Positions 51,253 to 63,578 of a DNA stretch of 64,000 bases are shown here, piece by piece. Origin of the DNA: Saxidomus purpurata (taxonomy: Eukaryota > Mollusca > Bivalvia > Venerida > Veneridae); the NCBI GenBank assembly GCA_022818135.1, contig JAFMSR010000001.1, forward strand, positions 39,404,358-39,468,357, in the 5' to 3' direction. The position numbers and the translations under genes were made by a program. Position 1 is the first letter of the stretch. Each line of letters starts with the position of its first letter. The notes below the pieces were generated by a model, which was not told the origin of the DNA, searched no databases, and saw only the letters and a list, made by a program, of their open reading frames with translations.

Positions 51253-51699
51253 AAAGCGGTATATCTTATACAAAGGGGAAAAGATAACAAAAACTATATG
51301 AACAAAATAAACATGCTACAAAAACGAGTTGCAAAAATTATCTTAAATAAGCCGATGAAAACGCCAACATTAGGGCTATATAAACAATTAAAATGGCTTT
51401 CTTTTACTGATAGGTGTAAATACCACACTGCTGTTCTTGTGTATAAAGTTATGAATCATATGTCGCCATCATATATGTCAGAGATTTTGATATTTTCCAA
51501 AAATGAAAAGCATAATCTGCGATCTTCTGTGCACAACGATCTTGTTTTACAAAGAATACCTCGAACCAATTATTATAAAGATTCATTCTCGTATTTTAGT
51601 ATGAAAGTTTGGAATGATATTCCGTTTGATATTAGAGGAATTCCTGAACTCAAAACATTTAAATACAAATACAAGAACTATCTATTAAGTAACACTTAA
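51253..51699 (+). pseudogene. CR1-like non-LTR retrotransposon, ORF2 C-terminus
   Basis: The frame is open from just after a stop at 51250-51252 to TAA at 51697-51699, with an internal ATG at 51298 that is not a true start. It reads MNKINMLQKRVAKIIL, LYKQLKWLSFTDRCKYHTAV, LVYKVMNHMSPSYM, KHNLRSSVHNDLVLQRIPR, SFSYFSMKVWNDIPFDI and LKTFKYKYKNYLLSN. This is the standard C-terminal region of CR1/L2-type ORF2, ending at its natural stop. The reverse-transcriptase catalytic part is missing, so the copy is 5'-truncated. No stop interrupts the remaining 149 codons, so it is younger than the related relic at 24262-25200. Confidence 0.88.
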
Positions 51700-52331
51700 C
51701 AACTACAGTTTGGACTAAATTTTTGAGTGTCTGTCGTATCAAAAGAAAGTTTCAACAATTTAAACAATTTTTGTCTCACTTTTGCATATCTAACTTTGGC
51801 AAACAAATATACTATTTGAAAAATATGATTGTTCAATTGAAATGTATAACTAGCAAATCATATTTTGTTTCATAATGCTTTATCGACGGTATGTTGTTGT
51901 TGTTGCATTTTAATTCTTCTTTTATATTGTTGAAGGCCATATGGAAATAAAATTGTTCTAAATTAAAAATTTACTTCTACAAATATATTTCCGCACTAAC
52001 TTTTGGTCTAAATTTTTGAGTGTCTGTCTTATCAAAAGAAAGTTTCAACAATTTTAACAATTTTTGTCTTACTTTTGTCATATCTAACTTTGCAAAAAAA
52101 TAGACTTTTGAAAAATATGATTGTTAAATTGTAAAAATGTATAAGTAGTAAATCATATTTTGTTTCATATTTCTCTATCAACGGTATGTTATTTTTGTTG
52201 CATTTTAATTCTTCTTTTACATTGTTGAAGGCCATATGAAAATAAGATGTATTTTGATTTACATGTAAATCCTTGTATGTCTGATACGTAACCTTCATGA
52301 AATAAAGATTTTATTATTATTATTATTATTA
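51700..52331 (+). repeat. 3' UTR of the CR1-like element with an internal tandem duplication and (ATT)n tail
   Basis: A unit of about 250 bp occurs twice, at 51709-51960 and 52002-52255, with a period of about 294 bp. Shared text includes CTAAATTTTTGAGTGTCTGT, ATCAAAAGAAAGTTTCAACA, GAAAAATATGATTGTT and GTTGAAGGCCATATG. After the second copy comes TCATGAAATAAAGATTTT and then (ATT)8 at about 52308-52331, the kind of simple 3' tail used by CR1-type elements. The minus ORF at 52032-52298 is a by-product. Confidence 0.8.
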
Positions 52332-52960
52332 TAAATCTGCTGTTATGGTCGCTGACTAGGAACAACTAAACCTCTCACTCATTGATGGTCCGCAGTCGGC
52401 CTCCTGCTACCAGCCTGATCATCGTCAGTTTCTTTAGAAGGAATGCGTCGAATTCAGGCCCTCAACAGTTTAGAAAAATGCCCACGTGTAACTTTGATCT
52501 AAAATACGTTAAATCCAAAGAAAAAGCTTTTCTTAAAATTTAAGAGTCATCATTTTATTTTTTGCGTTAAAAAACAGCAATCACATGCGCACACTCTTTA
52601 ATATGATATGGTTTGAATACTTGTGGTAAGCGCGGTTTGGTATATAAATACCGGCAATTATGTATGTCAGAGAGGTACATCAACATACTTTTCTATTTTC
52701 TTATGCTATTTAATGCCCTACTTACCTTATTACCTAAATTACTTGGTAAATTGCGTGAATAAATAAATAAATTGTTTATGCTACACGTAAGTGTTAGCGC
52801 TCAAATCACGTCTAAGCTGGATGAGAAATGTTTTGTCTGGAACAAGGTAAAATGCTTATTATCATCTTCAAGCGATTGTAAAATGCATTTGGAAAGGTAT
52901 AAATACCACGTAAAAGATCTCATCAAATATTGAAAGGGTTCATAAACTTTAAGGCAGGGC
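52332..52960. other. Gene-free stretch
   Basis: Unremarkable AT-rich DNA between the CR1-like element and the next SINE. Nothing recognised. Confidence 0.45.
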
Positions 52961-52967
52961 AAGCATT

Positions 52968-53290
52968 GATAAAGCGTGGCTAGCGTTCTGGACTACCAAT
53001 CCGGAGGTTCCCGGTTCGAATCCCGACCGGGGCACTGGAAATTTCAGAAACACTTTTCAGTGTTTCCCATCAATCTAGAGATGAACTGGTTAGAAACCCA
53101 GAGGTAGTCCCACGTGTATTGGTGCTATACACCGTGGATGTAAAAGAATCAAGGGGTCTATTCGTAAAAGAGATAGGGTCTGGTACCCGGATTTCCTTGT
53201 ATCTGCATATATCTCTCTTAAACCGTAGGAGTCTTAGTAAGTTCACCAAGGGAGAAGTCCCATGGTCTTCCGGGACTTATTAACAATAAA
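52968..53290 (+). repeat. tRNA-derived SINE (head plus body)
   Basis: The head at 52968-53035 has GCGTGGCTAGCGTTCTGG, an anticodon arm CTGGA-CTACCAA-TCCGG, and a perfect B box GGTTCGAATCC in CCGGTTCGAATCCCGACCGG. The arm would present ACC, so the ancestor may have been a glycine tRNA. The body continues with text such as TTGTATCTGCATATATCTCT and ends near CTTCCGGGACTTATTAAC with an A-rich stretch. The aminoacyl stem is not well paired, so a live tRNA gene is unlikely. Confidence 0.7.
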
Positions 53291-53599
53291 AACACTTCAA
53301 AGAAGATCCTCTGTGAAAACATATGAAGACCTGACTTCAAAGACGCAATTGCAAGAAGATGTTATGTGCGCAATAATGCCAAAATAAACTACTTACTACA
53401 CTAAGTGTTTAACAAAATTTGATTTAATCTGTATGTCTTATAACTTGTTTATTACTATTTTGTTTGTTTAAATAATCGTTTCTGTTTTGCAGTTATCAAG
53501 TGTAAATTAAAATGACAACTTTTTAAAAACTGAATTTAAGTTCATTAACTAAAATCAGAACGCAAATACACCATTCTATTTAAAGTTCACTTTATCAAA

Positions 53600-55650
53600 T
53601 ACTTATTTGTGGCGACTGTTTTGTCACCTGACATTAAGATAAATTTATGAATATTCCGTTTCGGAAGTATCAGAATTGAAGACCGACAAATGCCAATGTT
53701 TTTCAAGATAAATTCAATGCTTCTAGCAGCCTAAATGCCAGCTGTACTTTTCTAAAACAAGATAAACAATCTTTACTAGTTAATTTCGAGCACGAGGATT
53801 CCGGAAGTATTACTAAGATTACAGTTTGAAAATAGACGCTGTTTCTGTGATTCGAGCAGAAAGTTCAATTACTCTTAACGTAGCTATATAGCTTTCCAAT
53901 TAGGTATTAACAAGAAGCGATGGAATTAGGTTTGACATGTGGAAAGTAAGACTTCTCCTACGAAAAGGTTTCTGTGGCACATTTTATTCACGCCAAGGAC
54001 ATTAAATCACTGTTAAGAAAGTTTTAATTTAATCTGAATTTTCAAAGTTTCCTTGCGTGTCTCTAGAGTCTTCAATTAAGTCTCTGTTTTACAGCCACTT
54101 TCGCCTATACATTTGTTTTAACATATCTCTTTGCTCTATACTGACATTTACTTTTGAAAGAAAATATTAGAATTGATATTAAATACTGCATAAGACAGAT
54201 ACTCTATTACCACCCAAATGCAATTTAAGGTCCGAATACTTGTTTAAGAAGTTAACATCGTAGTGCAAATTTAAAATATTTATCTAGAGTTCTGAAAGTC
54301 ATTCAGCAAAGAAAGAGTTGTCTTCTATGTTTTAACCACATGGTCTTGAAAATTTGTGTTCAATTTTACTCGTATTATGTATAGTCGATTGCCTCATTGG
54401 TTGTTTGTAGTGTAAAAGGTTACAAGTTGCTCTTAAAATGAATTAACACACATGCTGCTTTGACTGCATCTAAACAGTTAAACTGCAAGTTATTCAATTT
54501 CTTAGAGTACACAAGAGTAAACATGGGGTTTAGTACATGTTGACATGCCACAATCACCATATACATTCTATATTTTACCTTGGTTCAATATCAAAGAATA
54601 CCGAATATTTTGTTTGTTTTGCAAATGCAACTCCATGAATTTTAAAGTAGTTTGTTTATGTCTGGACGTCTTCGCTTGTCACACCATTTTGAATGTATAA
54701 TGGTATTATAAACGAATATCTGAAAATAGGTATCTACATGCTGCTACATAATAATTAGCTTACATTATGTGTAAAAGATGTTATGCGTAATTGTATGTTA
54801 GTAAGATACATATATCTCCACTTTACTACATCAGTCATTGGAAAAATGAAGATGATGAACATTCTGCATTTTGAATACGGAGATTAACACAATGGTCTTC
54901 ACAGATTTTGTCTGAATATTGTACTTCAGCAAGGAATGTACACTTGGTTAAGGATGACAAGCGCATTTTTTATCAAACATGTTGATAGAAGGTTAATGAC
55001 CTAGCCAATTTTATTGACAGCATTATTTTCTGATGTGGACCTATCGTTGCCTAATCATCCCACTTCAGTGTATTCACCTATTGATTCCTTTGGCAAGAAC
55101 TACAAAGCATTTTGTCCATTATTACAAACCATCAGACTTGACCATATTGTGACCCCGCGATCATGTTATAAACATCACACTCGTGCACATAGCTCAAATA
55201 ACTGTTCATATTACAGACATTATTTAAAATCTTATCAAGACCGTCAGTGACATTTTTGCACTTTGTTGACGACGTTGTTACTTGCACCTTTAATTAAAAA
55301 TGATGCCATGTATCAGAAGGAAGTGAAAAAAGGTTATTAATAAAGTTATAGCTTCTTGTAGTATGCATACCTAACAAATTGCAACAACACTTTAAATGTC
55401 AACTGATTTAACAATCAGTGCAAGGCTAATCTTTCAGAGAGCAACTGTTATCATATAGTGCTTTGCTTGGAAACAGTTCAAAGTTTATATTACAATGTCA
55501 AATACGTAGACAAAAAACTGATTTCCATTGATTGAGGTCAAGATATCTGATCAGAAAGAAAGTGTTTTTGCTCCATGCCTAATTGTCGTTCATGGTGCAC
55601 AAACCAAGTGTACATGCAATTGGTTGTACTACAAGGCTATGCAATTTTAA
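53600..55650. repeat. Triplicated non-coding block, copy D1
   Basis: D1 matches D2 in its left part: CTAAATGCCAGCTGTACT, CGATGGAATTAGGTTTGACA, CAAGGACATTAAAT and TACAGCCACTTTCGCCTAT all have close equivalents at 56400-56760. It matches D2 and D3 in its right part (55260-55610): GCATACCTAACAAATTG, CAACAACA, CAATCAGTG, GCTTGGAAACAGTTCAA and ACTGATTTCC. The ORF at 55014-55250 lies in a part not shared with the other copies and has no domain I know. Confidence 0.7.
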
Positions 55651-56169
55651 TTTTGAATAAAATAAAACGTCTATCCAACATTTTTTCATCAATCTTAGAC
55701 CATTTATAATTTTCAGTATTTGATAAGATATGTGAAAGAAATAGAGATGTAATTGACAAATTGATTACTAATTTATTTCATGGTTGAATATATAAAATTA
55801 ATGCTATTCTACTTCATGTAATTTGTACAGCACCAACTAATACTATATTGCTAGGAAATGACTCAGATTTAAACAAACAAAAATGTGTGATCACAATTCT
55901 AGATTCTTTACTGAAGAAGCTTATAAAATATTATATTCTTTTTTCAAGTCCGATAAAATCACGTTTTCATTTGTGGATATGCGCATTGCCATTTTTAAAA
56001 ATCGAAAGTTTCATATAGGATAACATATAAAACAGTCTCACTTTCAAGAGTTTACAAATAATCCTAGGCAGGGAGACGAAAATTAATCTATATTTTTTTT
56101 ATCTAAGGCATTTACTAAATGATCGCAAGTTTGCTAATTCCAAACTAGCATTTTAACGTTTTGATTTTT

Positions 56170-58450
56170 CAAATACTTGTCGTAGTCTTTTACAAAGTGA
56201 TAAAAGAAGAGCATGCTTTAACTAAAATTATGAGTTCAAACACCTTTTCCAGACTTACCTCCCTTTTGTGTGATATTATTTGTTAGAAAATCAGTTAGCG
56301 AATTTTCGGAAACAAGTAGTTTGTAGTTGACATGTACTCTCAAATGTTTTTCCATGATACATTTAAAGTTTTCAGTAGTTAAAGTTTTCAGTAGACTAAA
56401 TGCTGACTGTACTATTCTGAAACTAAATCGGCAATCGCTATTAGTCAATTTAAAGACATTTAACAGTAAACTGTTTACAAGTTAGACGCCTTAATTATGT
56501 GATTGAAAAAATACTTCCGTTTCTCTACGTAAGACTATGTCGCTTACCGATTAGGTGTTTAAAAAGGCGATGGAATAAGGTTTGACATATGAAATGTTAC
56601 AATTCTTCTGCAAAGTGGTGTATTTGATACATTTTGTAAAATGTCAAGGACCTTAGATAACAGTTAACTTGGACTTCAATTTAATCTCAATTTTCGTCGT
56701 TAGTCCGTGGAGTAGTCATTTAAATATCTATTTACAGCCACTTTTGCCTATAATTTCCTTAAAGTTTCACGTTGCTCTCTAGTGACAGACGAAGTGTACC
56801 TATAAAGTGAAATGAAAATTGTTTTTCAATATCGTCTCTGTATCTGCAATTTGCTATTAATTATATTAATATTTCCAATTATAAGTAAGAATGTGACGTC
56901 ACAGAAATAAGCTCAACCTCATATCTCGCCCTCGTGTTCCAATATTTTTGAAAGTCAATATACTGTAGATACATACATGTACATGAAAAAAAGAATTGAT
57001 GGATGAGATTTCCTTAAGTGCCATCAAACATCCTCCGTGGTCGAAGGGTTATAGTCTCTGGATTGAAATTACTGGAATCTTTTCATTAATTATGGGTTAC
57101 GCATTCGAGCCCTGCTACCGACTGTCTCTTTATGTGAAACATTTGGTAGATTCTTTCGAAGGATAGAGTTCTAGTACTGGTTAGGAAAACTGTCCATATG
57201 AATAAAACGTTTGTTAAAAAACGGGTGTTAAACTCCTGGAAACAAAAACGAAAACTGAAAACAGTCAGATCAAACAAACAACCCACATGCGCTTTTGTGA
57301 CAGCTTAACTTCACAAAATCTGAGACGGGTTTTAAGATAATTGATTGACAGTAAAATACATAGTTAATGGTTCAGGCCATATGTGCTTATCACATGTGGA
57401 TGGGTAATACATAAGTAAGTTATAATTCAATATTGTCTGAATAACAAAGGTAATTGATGCGCTTGTTAAACGCTCGATTGCAAGTAAAAAAAATATAAAA
57501 AGAAAAAAATTGGCATTTATTTCAATTATAATAATTTTGTTAAACTTTCCACCCCCACCACATAAAAGCCAATTTTCTATCTGAACTTGAATAGAACATG
57601 TTGAGTATTTATCAATCTTAACCCTTGAACAAAATCACTAAAATTTATTAGCTCATGTACACAATAAAAGAATTGTTTGCCGTCACGGTTGATGAATTGA
57701 TAAATTTAACACCTTAATTAAATAGTCTCAAAAAAAATGAAAAAAAAATAAAAGCAAGTACAAAAAAATTTAATAACAATGAACCGACAGGACTTTTGTC
57801 CTTAATAACTTTACTAAGTCAGTGAATAATACTTAATTGGAAAATGAGGTCAAATCTAAGCAACTTAAATACTTTAATTAATACTTTAACAATCAAAGAT
57901 AGTGTCAAATATTTCTTAAACTGTACATGGTATATTTTATATTTGTTAAGTTTATTTGAACGAGAAAAGATCTGGTTCTAGTTTCACCATTTTACCAGCA
58001 TCGTAGTTGTTGACACGCAAACTACATATTGATCAAAATTTCATAGAAGAAATTTAACTGAAGTTTAACAATTAGATGACGACACTGTAACTGCACCTTC
58101 AATTAACATTGATGTCTGCCTCTATAAAGAAGCAAGTTCAAGGGTAAGGATGAATGAAGTATGCGTATCTAACAAATTGACTGCAACAACAAAGACTAAC
58201 TTAAAGTTGATTCTGCAATCAGTGTCAGACAAATCATTCAATGAGGTGTTCTAATAATAGTGTTTGGCTTGGAAACGGTTCAAGTTTTTTTAATACTCAG
58301 TAATACACAGACGAAATGCTGACTCCTTCAGTTTAGGATCAGAATATTTAATCATAAACTAATTTTCTGGCTTCACGCCTCCGTGTATAGATCAAGTACA
58401 CATTGTTGGCCAAAATGTGTAACGCTATAGAAAACTAGTAGTTTTTTGTC
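56170..58450. repeat. Triplicated non-coding block, copy D2
   Basis: Equivalent text to D1: CTAAATGCTGACTGTACT, CGATGGAATAAGGTTTGACA, TGTCAAGGACCTTAG and TACAGCCACTTTTGCCTAT on the left. GCGTATCTAACAAATTGACT, GCAATCAGTGTCAGACAAAT and GGCTTGGAAACGGTTCAAG lie on the right (58070-58440). A SINE (57030-57290) has inserted in this copy only, which shows that the insertion is later than the duplication. Confidence 0.7.
57030..57290 (+). repeat. tRNA-derived SINE in block D2
   Basis: The head has TCCGTGGTCGAAGGGTTATA (A-box side) and GGGTTACGCATTCGAGCCC (a worn B box), with extra sequence in the anticodon region. The body contains GTACTGGTTAGGAAAACTG and AAACGGGTGTTAAACTCCTG. Similar ACTGGTTAGAAA text occurs in the body of the SINE at 52968-53290, which suggests related bodies. 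Confidence 0.55.
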
Positions 58451-60790
58451 GAATTACTTTCCACTAAGAAACTCATTTAGCTATCCCAGTACATACTGAA
58501 GTGCACGACTGGTTCATTTGCACTATGACTAAGATTTCTATCCGTAATAGCTAAAACTATTTTATTTTCTCTTACTTTGAGAGCATGATCTTACAAACTA
58601 AAGTGCTAAAGGAATTACTCTGTATTACATTACACATAATCAAACTTCCAGATTCATGTCTAAAATTATCTATAAATATTCATAACAAATTCCTAAATTC
58701 CGAGTAAACTACTATACTCTTTTCGGTTAAATCAGTTTGTCAACAAATTAAATTGTGAATAACTAAGAACTATGAATGATGCATGTAAAGAATTGAAAAA
58801 AGTCAAAACATCTAAGGTTTTAAGCAAATGCCGAGCGGTAAAATAAGCAAAGTGAGACATATTTTATGTTCCGTTAATTTTTCATTTACAAGTGTTCAAC
58901 ACTACTTTGGCAAATAGCAATATATATCAATTTAATAGAAGAATAAATTGACATTTTGTTTTCAAAAGATACATTTTTAGTACATATGTTCATAAAAAAT
59001 AATGCACATTATGTACGTACGTCAATTTTATATATTAACCATCTGGTAGGTTTAAGGTATGCCCTTTAAATATTCATTATATTTAATATTCATCGGATGT
59101 TTTACATCTCTAGGAAAATAGTTTTAAGGGGGCCACTTGACACAAGTTAAACTAAAACGAAATGAATTTTTAGATAGAACTCTATCCACAAGGATAACAT
59201 CATTTTTGCTTATAACATACTATTGGCATGTTAATTGTCTTGCTTTTTAAAATCTCTTTCGTATATCAAATTGAAACATGCCATAGTATTTTACAAAATT
59301 ACAGTTAGAAGCCAACGTTATGTATTTCATGTTCAAACACTATCCCATGTCTATCTATACTTATGCTATGTTACTTCTAGTTCGCCAGGAGGTGAAACAC
59401 ATTCATACATCACCTAAGAAACATAGCATAACGTATGGCACATCTTAATAGATGGGTACATTTCACATTTGTTAGAAATAAAGTAATGCTAAAACATAAA
59501 CCCAGACCTGTCAAGATATCGTAGAAGACAAGGCTTTAACATTTCAGACGACGTACATCAAGTAAGAAGCCAAACATGTTGTTTCTCTGAAAGAGTTTTG
59601 GATTTTGTAACAAAATCAGGCTTGTTGACAAATGTTTCCTGCCATTTATTTACAGAAACGTTCATTAACTACATAATAAATCATGTTTTCTGCATAAAAT
59701 GTTCACGATGATATGATTGATACAATGGATGCTCCCGAACTGAACTAGTGCTTATCGAAAATGGAGAGATAGTGGTAGTTAACAATAACTCAACAAAAGT
59801 AAGACAGTACTTGAATGATTCAAACACAAAGTCATACAGATAAACTGAGGATAAGCGTAAAACTATAATATAAAGGGAGAAAATTCAACAATAGGGTAGA
59901 TGAACTTAACGTCTGTCCTTTGTCTTTCATGAACTGTTCATGACACGGTCGTTAAAACCCATTTCTGTCTGGGAAAATATGTGTTCAAACAACCAATGAA
60001 ACCGATGGAAAATGTCAAAACAAAAATTTTGAATATGAAACTGTATTTGTTATGCTCTTGTTGTTTTTTAATCTTTTTTGTTTTGCCTTTAGGAGTATTG
60101 ACAGGTCCAGCTAGGACAAATCCTAGGGTCTGACGGGACTTTAAACAAGAAGAAATAAAATGCACTAGTTTTAAGTATCGCATTGGTAATCCTAATATGT
60201 TTTATGAATGATTTAACCATTTTGATAGTACACCAATAGCACGAGGACTATAAACATACATTGGTGTATGCTAATATGCAATTAACTGTGAAGCCAAATT
60301 TCGTTTTTCTGATAAATATAAAAAGTAATAGATTTGAATCTGTACTTGGTAATAAACCGTTGTTTATATGTTTTCCCTGACAATGTACACTACATTTCAG
60401 TATGTGTATGTGAATATGCAGTACTGTTCATCCGCGTGAATTTGCGGAGACACCTTAATCAGTATCTTTGGAATTAAGTGCTGGAATAATCGCGCTAAAC
60501 ATAAATTCGTGGACAGAGCATCATTAATTTTCATTAATTGTGAAAATTAAAAGCCCGTTACGATTTTTACACATTCATTCAAACCTTAACGGAACTTTAT
60601 CTCGTCTTATTCGCTATTTTTACCGATGACAGCTGCACAGTAAGGTTTGACGACGATTCGACTTTATCTAATTAATGCATGCAATTTGAGGACAGGTCTA
60701 AATCAGTACAACAAGCGTTACGAAATACAAATATACGTAATCTTATTGGATGACTGTTCTTAGATAAAGTTTATAGTGCTTTCAAATTTT
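58451..60790. other. Gene-free stretch between D2 and D3
   Basis: AT-rich sequence. The ORFs at 59235-59417 and 59938-60183 (minus) have no recognisable domain. No transposon recognised. Confidence 0.45.
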
Positions 60791-61316
60791 CTCCCATGAT
60801 ATGTGTCCAGCCTTTATCTGCTGTTGTAATGTATAACGGTCAGCTGTCAATTAGTGAAAATTCCAAGAGACGTTTTAAGTATGAAAATACCAGTTTATTG
60901 ACGTCAGTGTACAACTTTCAAAGCAACGGCTGTAAGCTATTTCTAGCTTCATCATGGGAACGCATTATGTTTTGACTTCAATGGTGCTGTATAGTTTTCG
61001 AGTTAGATACAATGTATAAGCAAGAAAACGGAGCAGGGTTTGACATTAAGTAGAATGTAAGATCTGTGAGTAGTATTCGTGACATAATTGGGACATGTCA
61101 AAGACGTACAGTATAAACATGGCAATGTGATTGACTGCTACATCTGATTTTGTGTGAAATTAGATGGCTAAGGTTTGTAATTGTATTTGTGTCTTATGTA
61201 ACACAGCATATCTACTAAATTCAATGAATAAACAAGGATAGAATCCAAAGTTAATTGATTTCCCTCATATGCAAGGATTTTTAAATAAATCAATACTACA
61301 ATAGCATTAATCTTAA

Positions 61317-61653
61317 AGGTCCACTACTAAGCGAAAATCAAGTGACAGTTATTTCAATGGCAAGTACATTACCTTATGCAAGACACTAAATAATGAAGAT
61401 TGTCAGGTTAAAATTTACAGAAAGTGTTTGGAACACGAAGAAAAGTATGTGTATTATATTGAAATCTCAGTGATTTGGCAAAATGACTACCCAGGTCTTT
61501 TTAACTTTCTTCTTAATGCATAGTCAAATAAGTGTACATGTACTGTGGTTTATTTAGAATTTCTACATACCAACTTTCATTTTTTATTAAAAATAACTGA
61601 TTTCTGTGTTTTTATAGTATATTTGAATTTTCGCTTTCCTTAGTATTGGACCT
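61317..61653. mobile_element. TTAA-flanked MITE (337 bp), piggyBac-like
   Basis: The terminal inverted repeats are AGGTCCACTACTAAGCGAAA on the left and, reading inward from the right, AGGTCCAATACTAAGGAAAG followed by CGAAAATTCAA. They are immediately flanked by TTAA on both sides (61313-61316 and 61654-61657). There is no ORF inside. TTAA target duplications are characteristic of the piggyBac superfamily, so this is most likely a non-autonomous piggyBac-type element. The 5' motif differs from the typical CCY start, so the superfamily call is inference. Confidence 0.7.
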
Positions 61654-61730
61654 TTAAAGAAACACGTATCTTTGTTTGCTAATTTGATAAGATGATTTAT
61701 CTTGAAAATGTCGTTAATGACAGCATATTT

Positions 61731-61832
61731 CATATGAGAGGCATCACAAAGTTAGAATTTTACCTTATATGGGAGGCATCAAATAGTTAGAATTTTACCT
61801 TATATGGGAGGCATTATATTATTTTACCTTAT
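61731..61832. repeat. Minisatellite, three units of about 30-36 bp
   Basis: The unit ATGGGAGGCATC...TTTTACCTTAT occurs three times: starting ATGAGAGGCATCACAAAG, then ATGGGAGGCATCAAATAG, then a shortened ATGGGAGGCATTATATTA. It ends with a partial TATATG. It lies inside block D3. Confidence 0.85.
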
Positions 61833-62650
61833 ATGTATTTATAGATCATATTAATGTTTTCCTAAATTGCAAAATAAGCTTAAACTCCCAGATTAAACAC
61901 TTATGAGATTCATTATACATTGAAATCATCCTCGAAACAAAAGACTGAGCGTTTTGCCTACGGATACTTCTTAAACTTGGTATGAAAACCTGATGTGCAA
62001 CAAATATCTTTCAATAGTTTTATCAAAAATGCTGGTACATGTATTAGGTGAATGACCTAGACAACATGATTGTAAATGCCTTTTTCATCAGCGTAACATT
62101 TTGATTAAATTTAGAGGCTTTTACATCGTACAACGTAATTTTAACATTTTAAATGTTAGACATGTCCTTGTTGACTCGATGGTTATGTTTTTGTTCGTGA
62201 ACATCGTTGAAATACTGTTCCCAGTACATAAGAAAAACAAAAGATGAGCATTTGACCAACTTTAATATCGAACTGACATCCCTTGTATATTGAATACAAC
62301 AAGCGTTTATAATAAGCATTTACGTCTACCTCAAAAACGTCAAGGCGAAGGATGAGTGCAATGAACTATGCATACCTAACAAAATTGTCTGCAACAAACA
62401 ATATAGTGAGGGTTAATTCTACTGTCAGTGTCAGACAAATTATTCACGGAGATATAATTCTAATTTAGTGTTGCGCTTAGTAACAGATCATTGCATGATA
62501 AGCAGACAAATGGCTGATTCCTATAGATTAGGATCAAGACTTTTGTTCAGACAATTGTTCTTTTGCTTCAGTTCGAATCTCTTACACGGTGTATAAATCA
62601 TATGGAATATACTGCACACAGCTGAAAGAAGGACAAAGAAACATACTGCT

Positions 62651-63575
62651 ATAAAAAAAACTTCTTATAATAATGTATTATAAATATTTTTCTTTTAATT
62701 GTTTTTCTATTTAGCGAAACTACTTTAAAAGTACATGAACTTTTTTAGTGAAAGAAATTGAACTTTGAACGGTTTACATTGACTCGAAATTCTTAAGCAT
62801 GAGTATAGATTGACTAAGTTAATGAACAAGTTCTTCATTGCTAAATGAATATTCAAAGAAATAAAAGCTAAACTCTAAACACGCTAGTGGCAAAATAGTC
62901 AGCCTTTGCGACCAGTGGCGATCATGATCAGCCTGAAGTTCATTTTAGAAATTAAGCAGGAAAAGTTTAAAATTCAAAGCTGTGTGTACTTAATAAATTT
63001 CAGAATTCCTTGTTTCTAGTCCACATTCCAGGCCGAAACAACTGCATTTCACACAATTAGAACAAAGAACTACCTAAATAACCGCTATGTATTGTAAGAA
63101 AAAGTTTCGCATCATAAATCTTGATCTTCTTTATTTACATTAAAGGATCAGAAAATAATTCAGGGGGAATACGTCGTGACATATTCTGAAAAAGACACAA
63201 AGCAAAACGTTCCGCGCACATCTTCGTGGAATGATAATTTTACAAATATAAGAAATAATCTGCTGCTTAGACAAAATAAACCAAGCGCTGTCAAAATATT
63301 TACAGACCAGAATTTAACCTTGCAGATGGTTTGCATCAAATTAGAAGCTAGATATACCTACTCTGTGATTTTCAGTCTTTCATGAATGATATTAAAATGG
63401 AAGTATATTTGTACATCAATAACTCATATCTATCAACATAATATGCTGTTACCTCCAAACTATTATCAATTATACAATTTATGTAGAATAATTATACGTT
63501 TTCAACCAGTATAAAAATGTCCATAGGATGCACATGTCACAGTACGGACGTAATCGCAATTCGGTTAAAAATGTA
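62651..63575. other. Gene-free stretch
   Basis: AT-rich DNA with a 69-residue ORF at 63176-63385 that matches nothing I know. No repeat recognised. Confidence 0.45.
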
Positions 63576-63578
63576 AGT

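Larger units (their letters stand above)
60800..62650. repeat. Triplicated non-coding block, copy D3
   Basis: The right part is clear. 62010-62080 (GAATGACCTAGACAACATG) parallels D1 at 54990-55010. 62370-62590 (GCATACCTAACAAAATTG, GTCAGTGTCAGACAAAT, GGCTGATTCCT and TAGATTAGGATCAAGA) parallels D2 at 58155-58350. The left part (60800-61130) is weaker, with GGGTTTGACATTA and GACATGTCAAAGACG in the expected order. The TTAA-flanked MITE (61317-61653) is private to this copy. Confidence 0.6.

Noticed and set aside
52968..53035. Functional tRNA-Gly gene
   Set aside because: The B box and anticodon arm are good, but the acceptor stem does not pair well and SINE-like body sequence follows directly.
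55014..55250. 78-residue plus-strand ORF in D1
   Set aside because: Composition is somewhat coding-like, but it is absent from D2 and D3, has no recognised domain and no supported splice sites. It could be part of a private insertion.
56080..56230. Possible CR1-like relic (NSKLAF reading, similar to 24470-24500)
   Set aside because: Only about 25 nucleotides match. The flanking frames do not continue the reverse-transcriptase pattern, and the site falls at the start of block D2.
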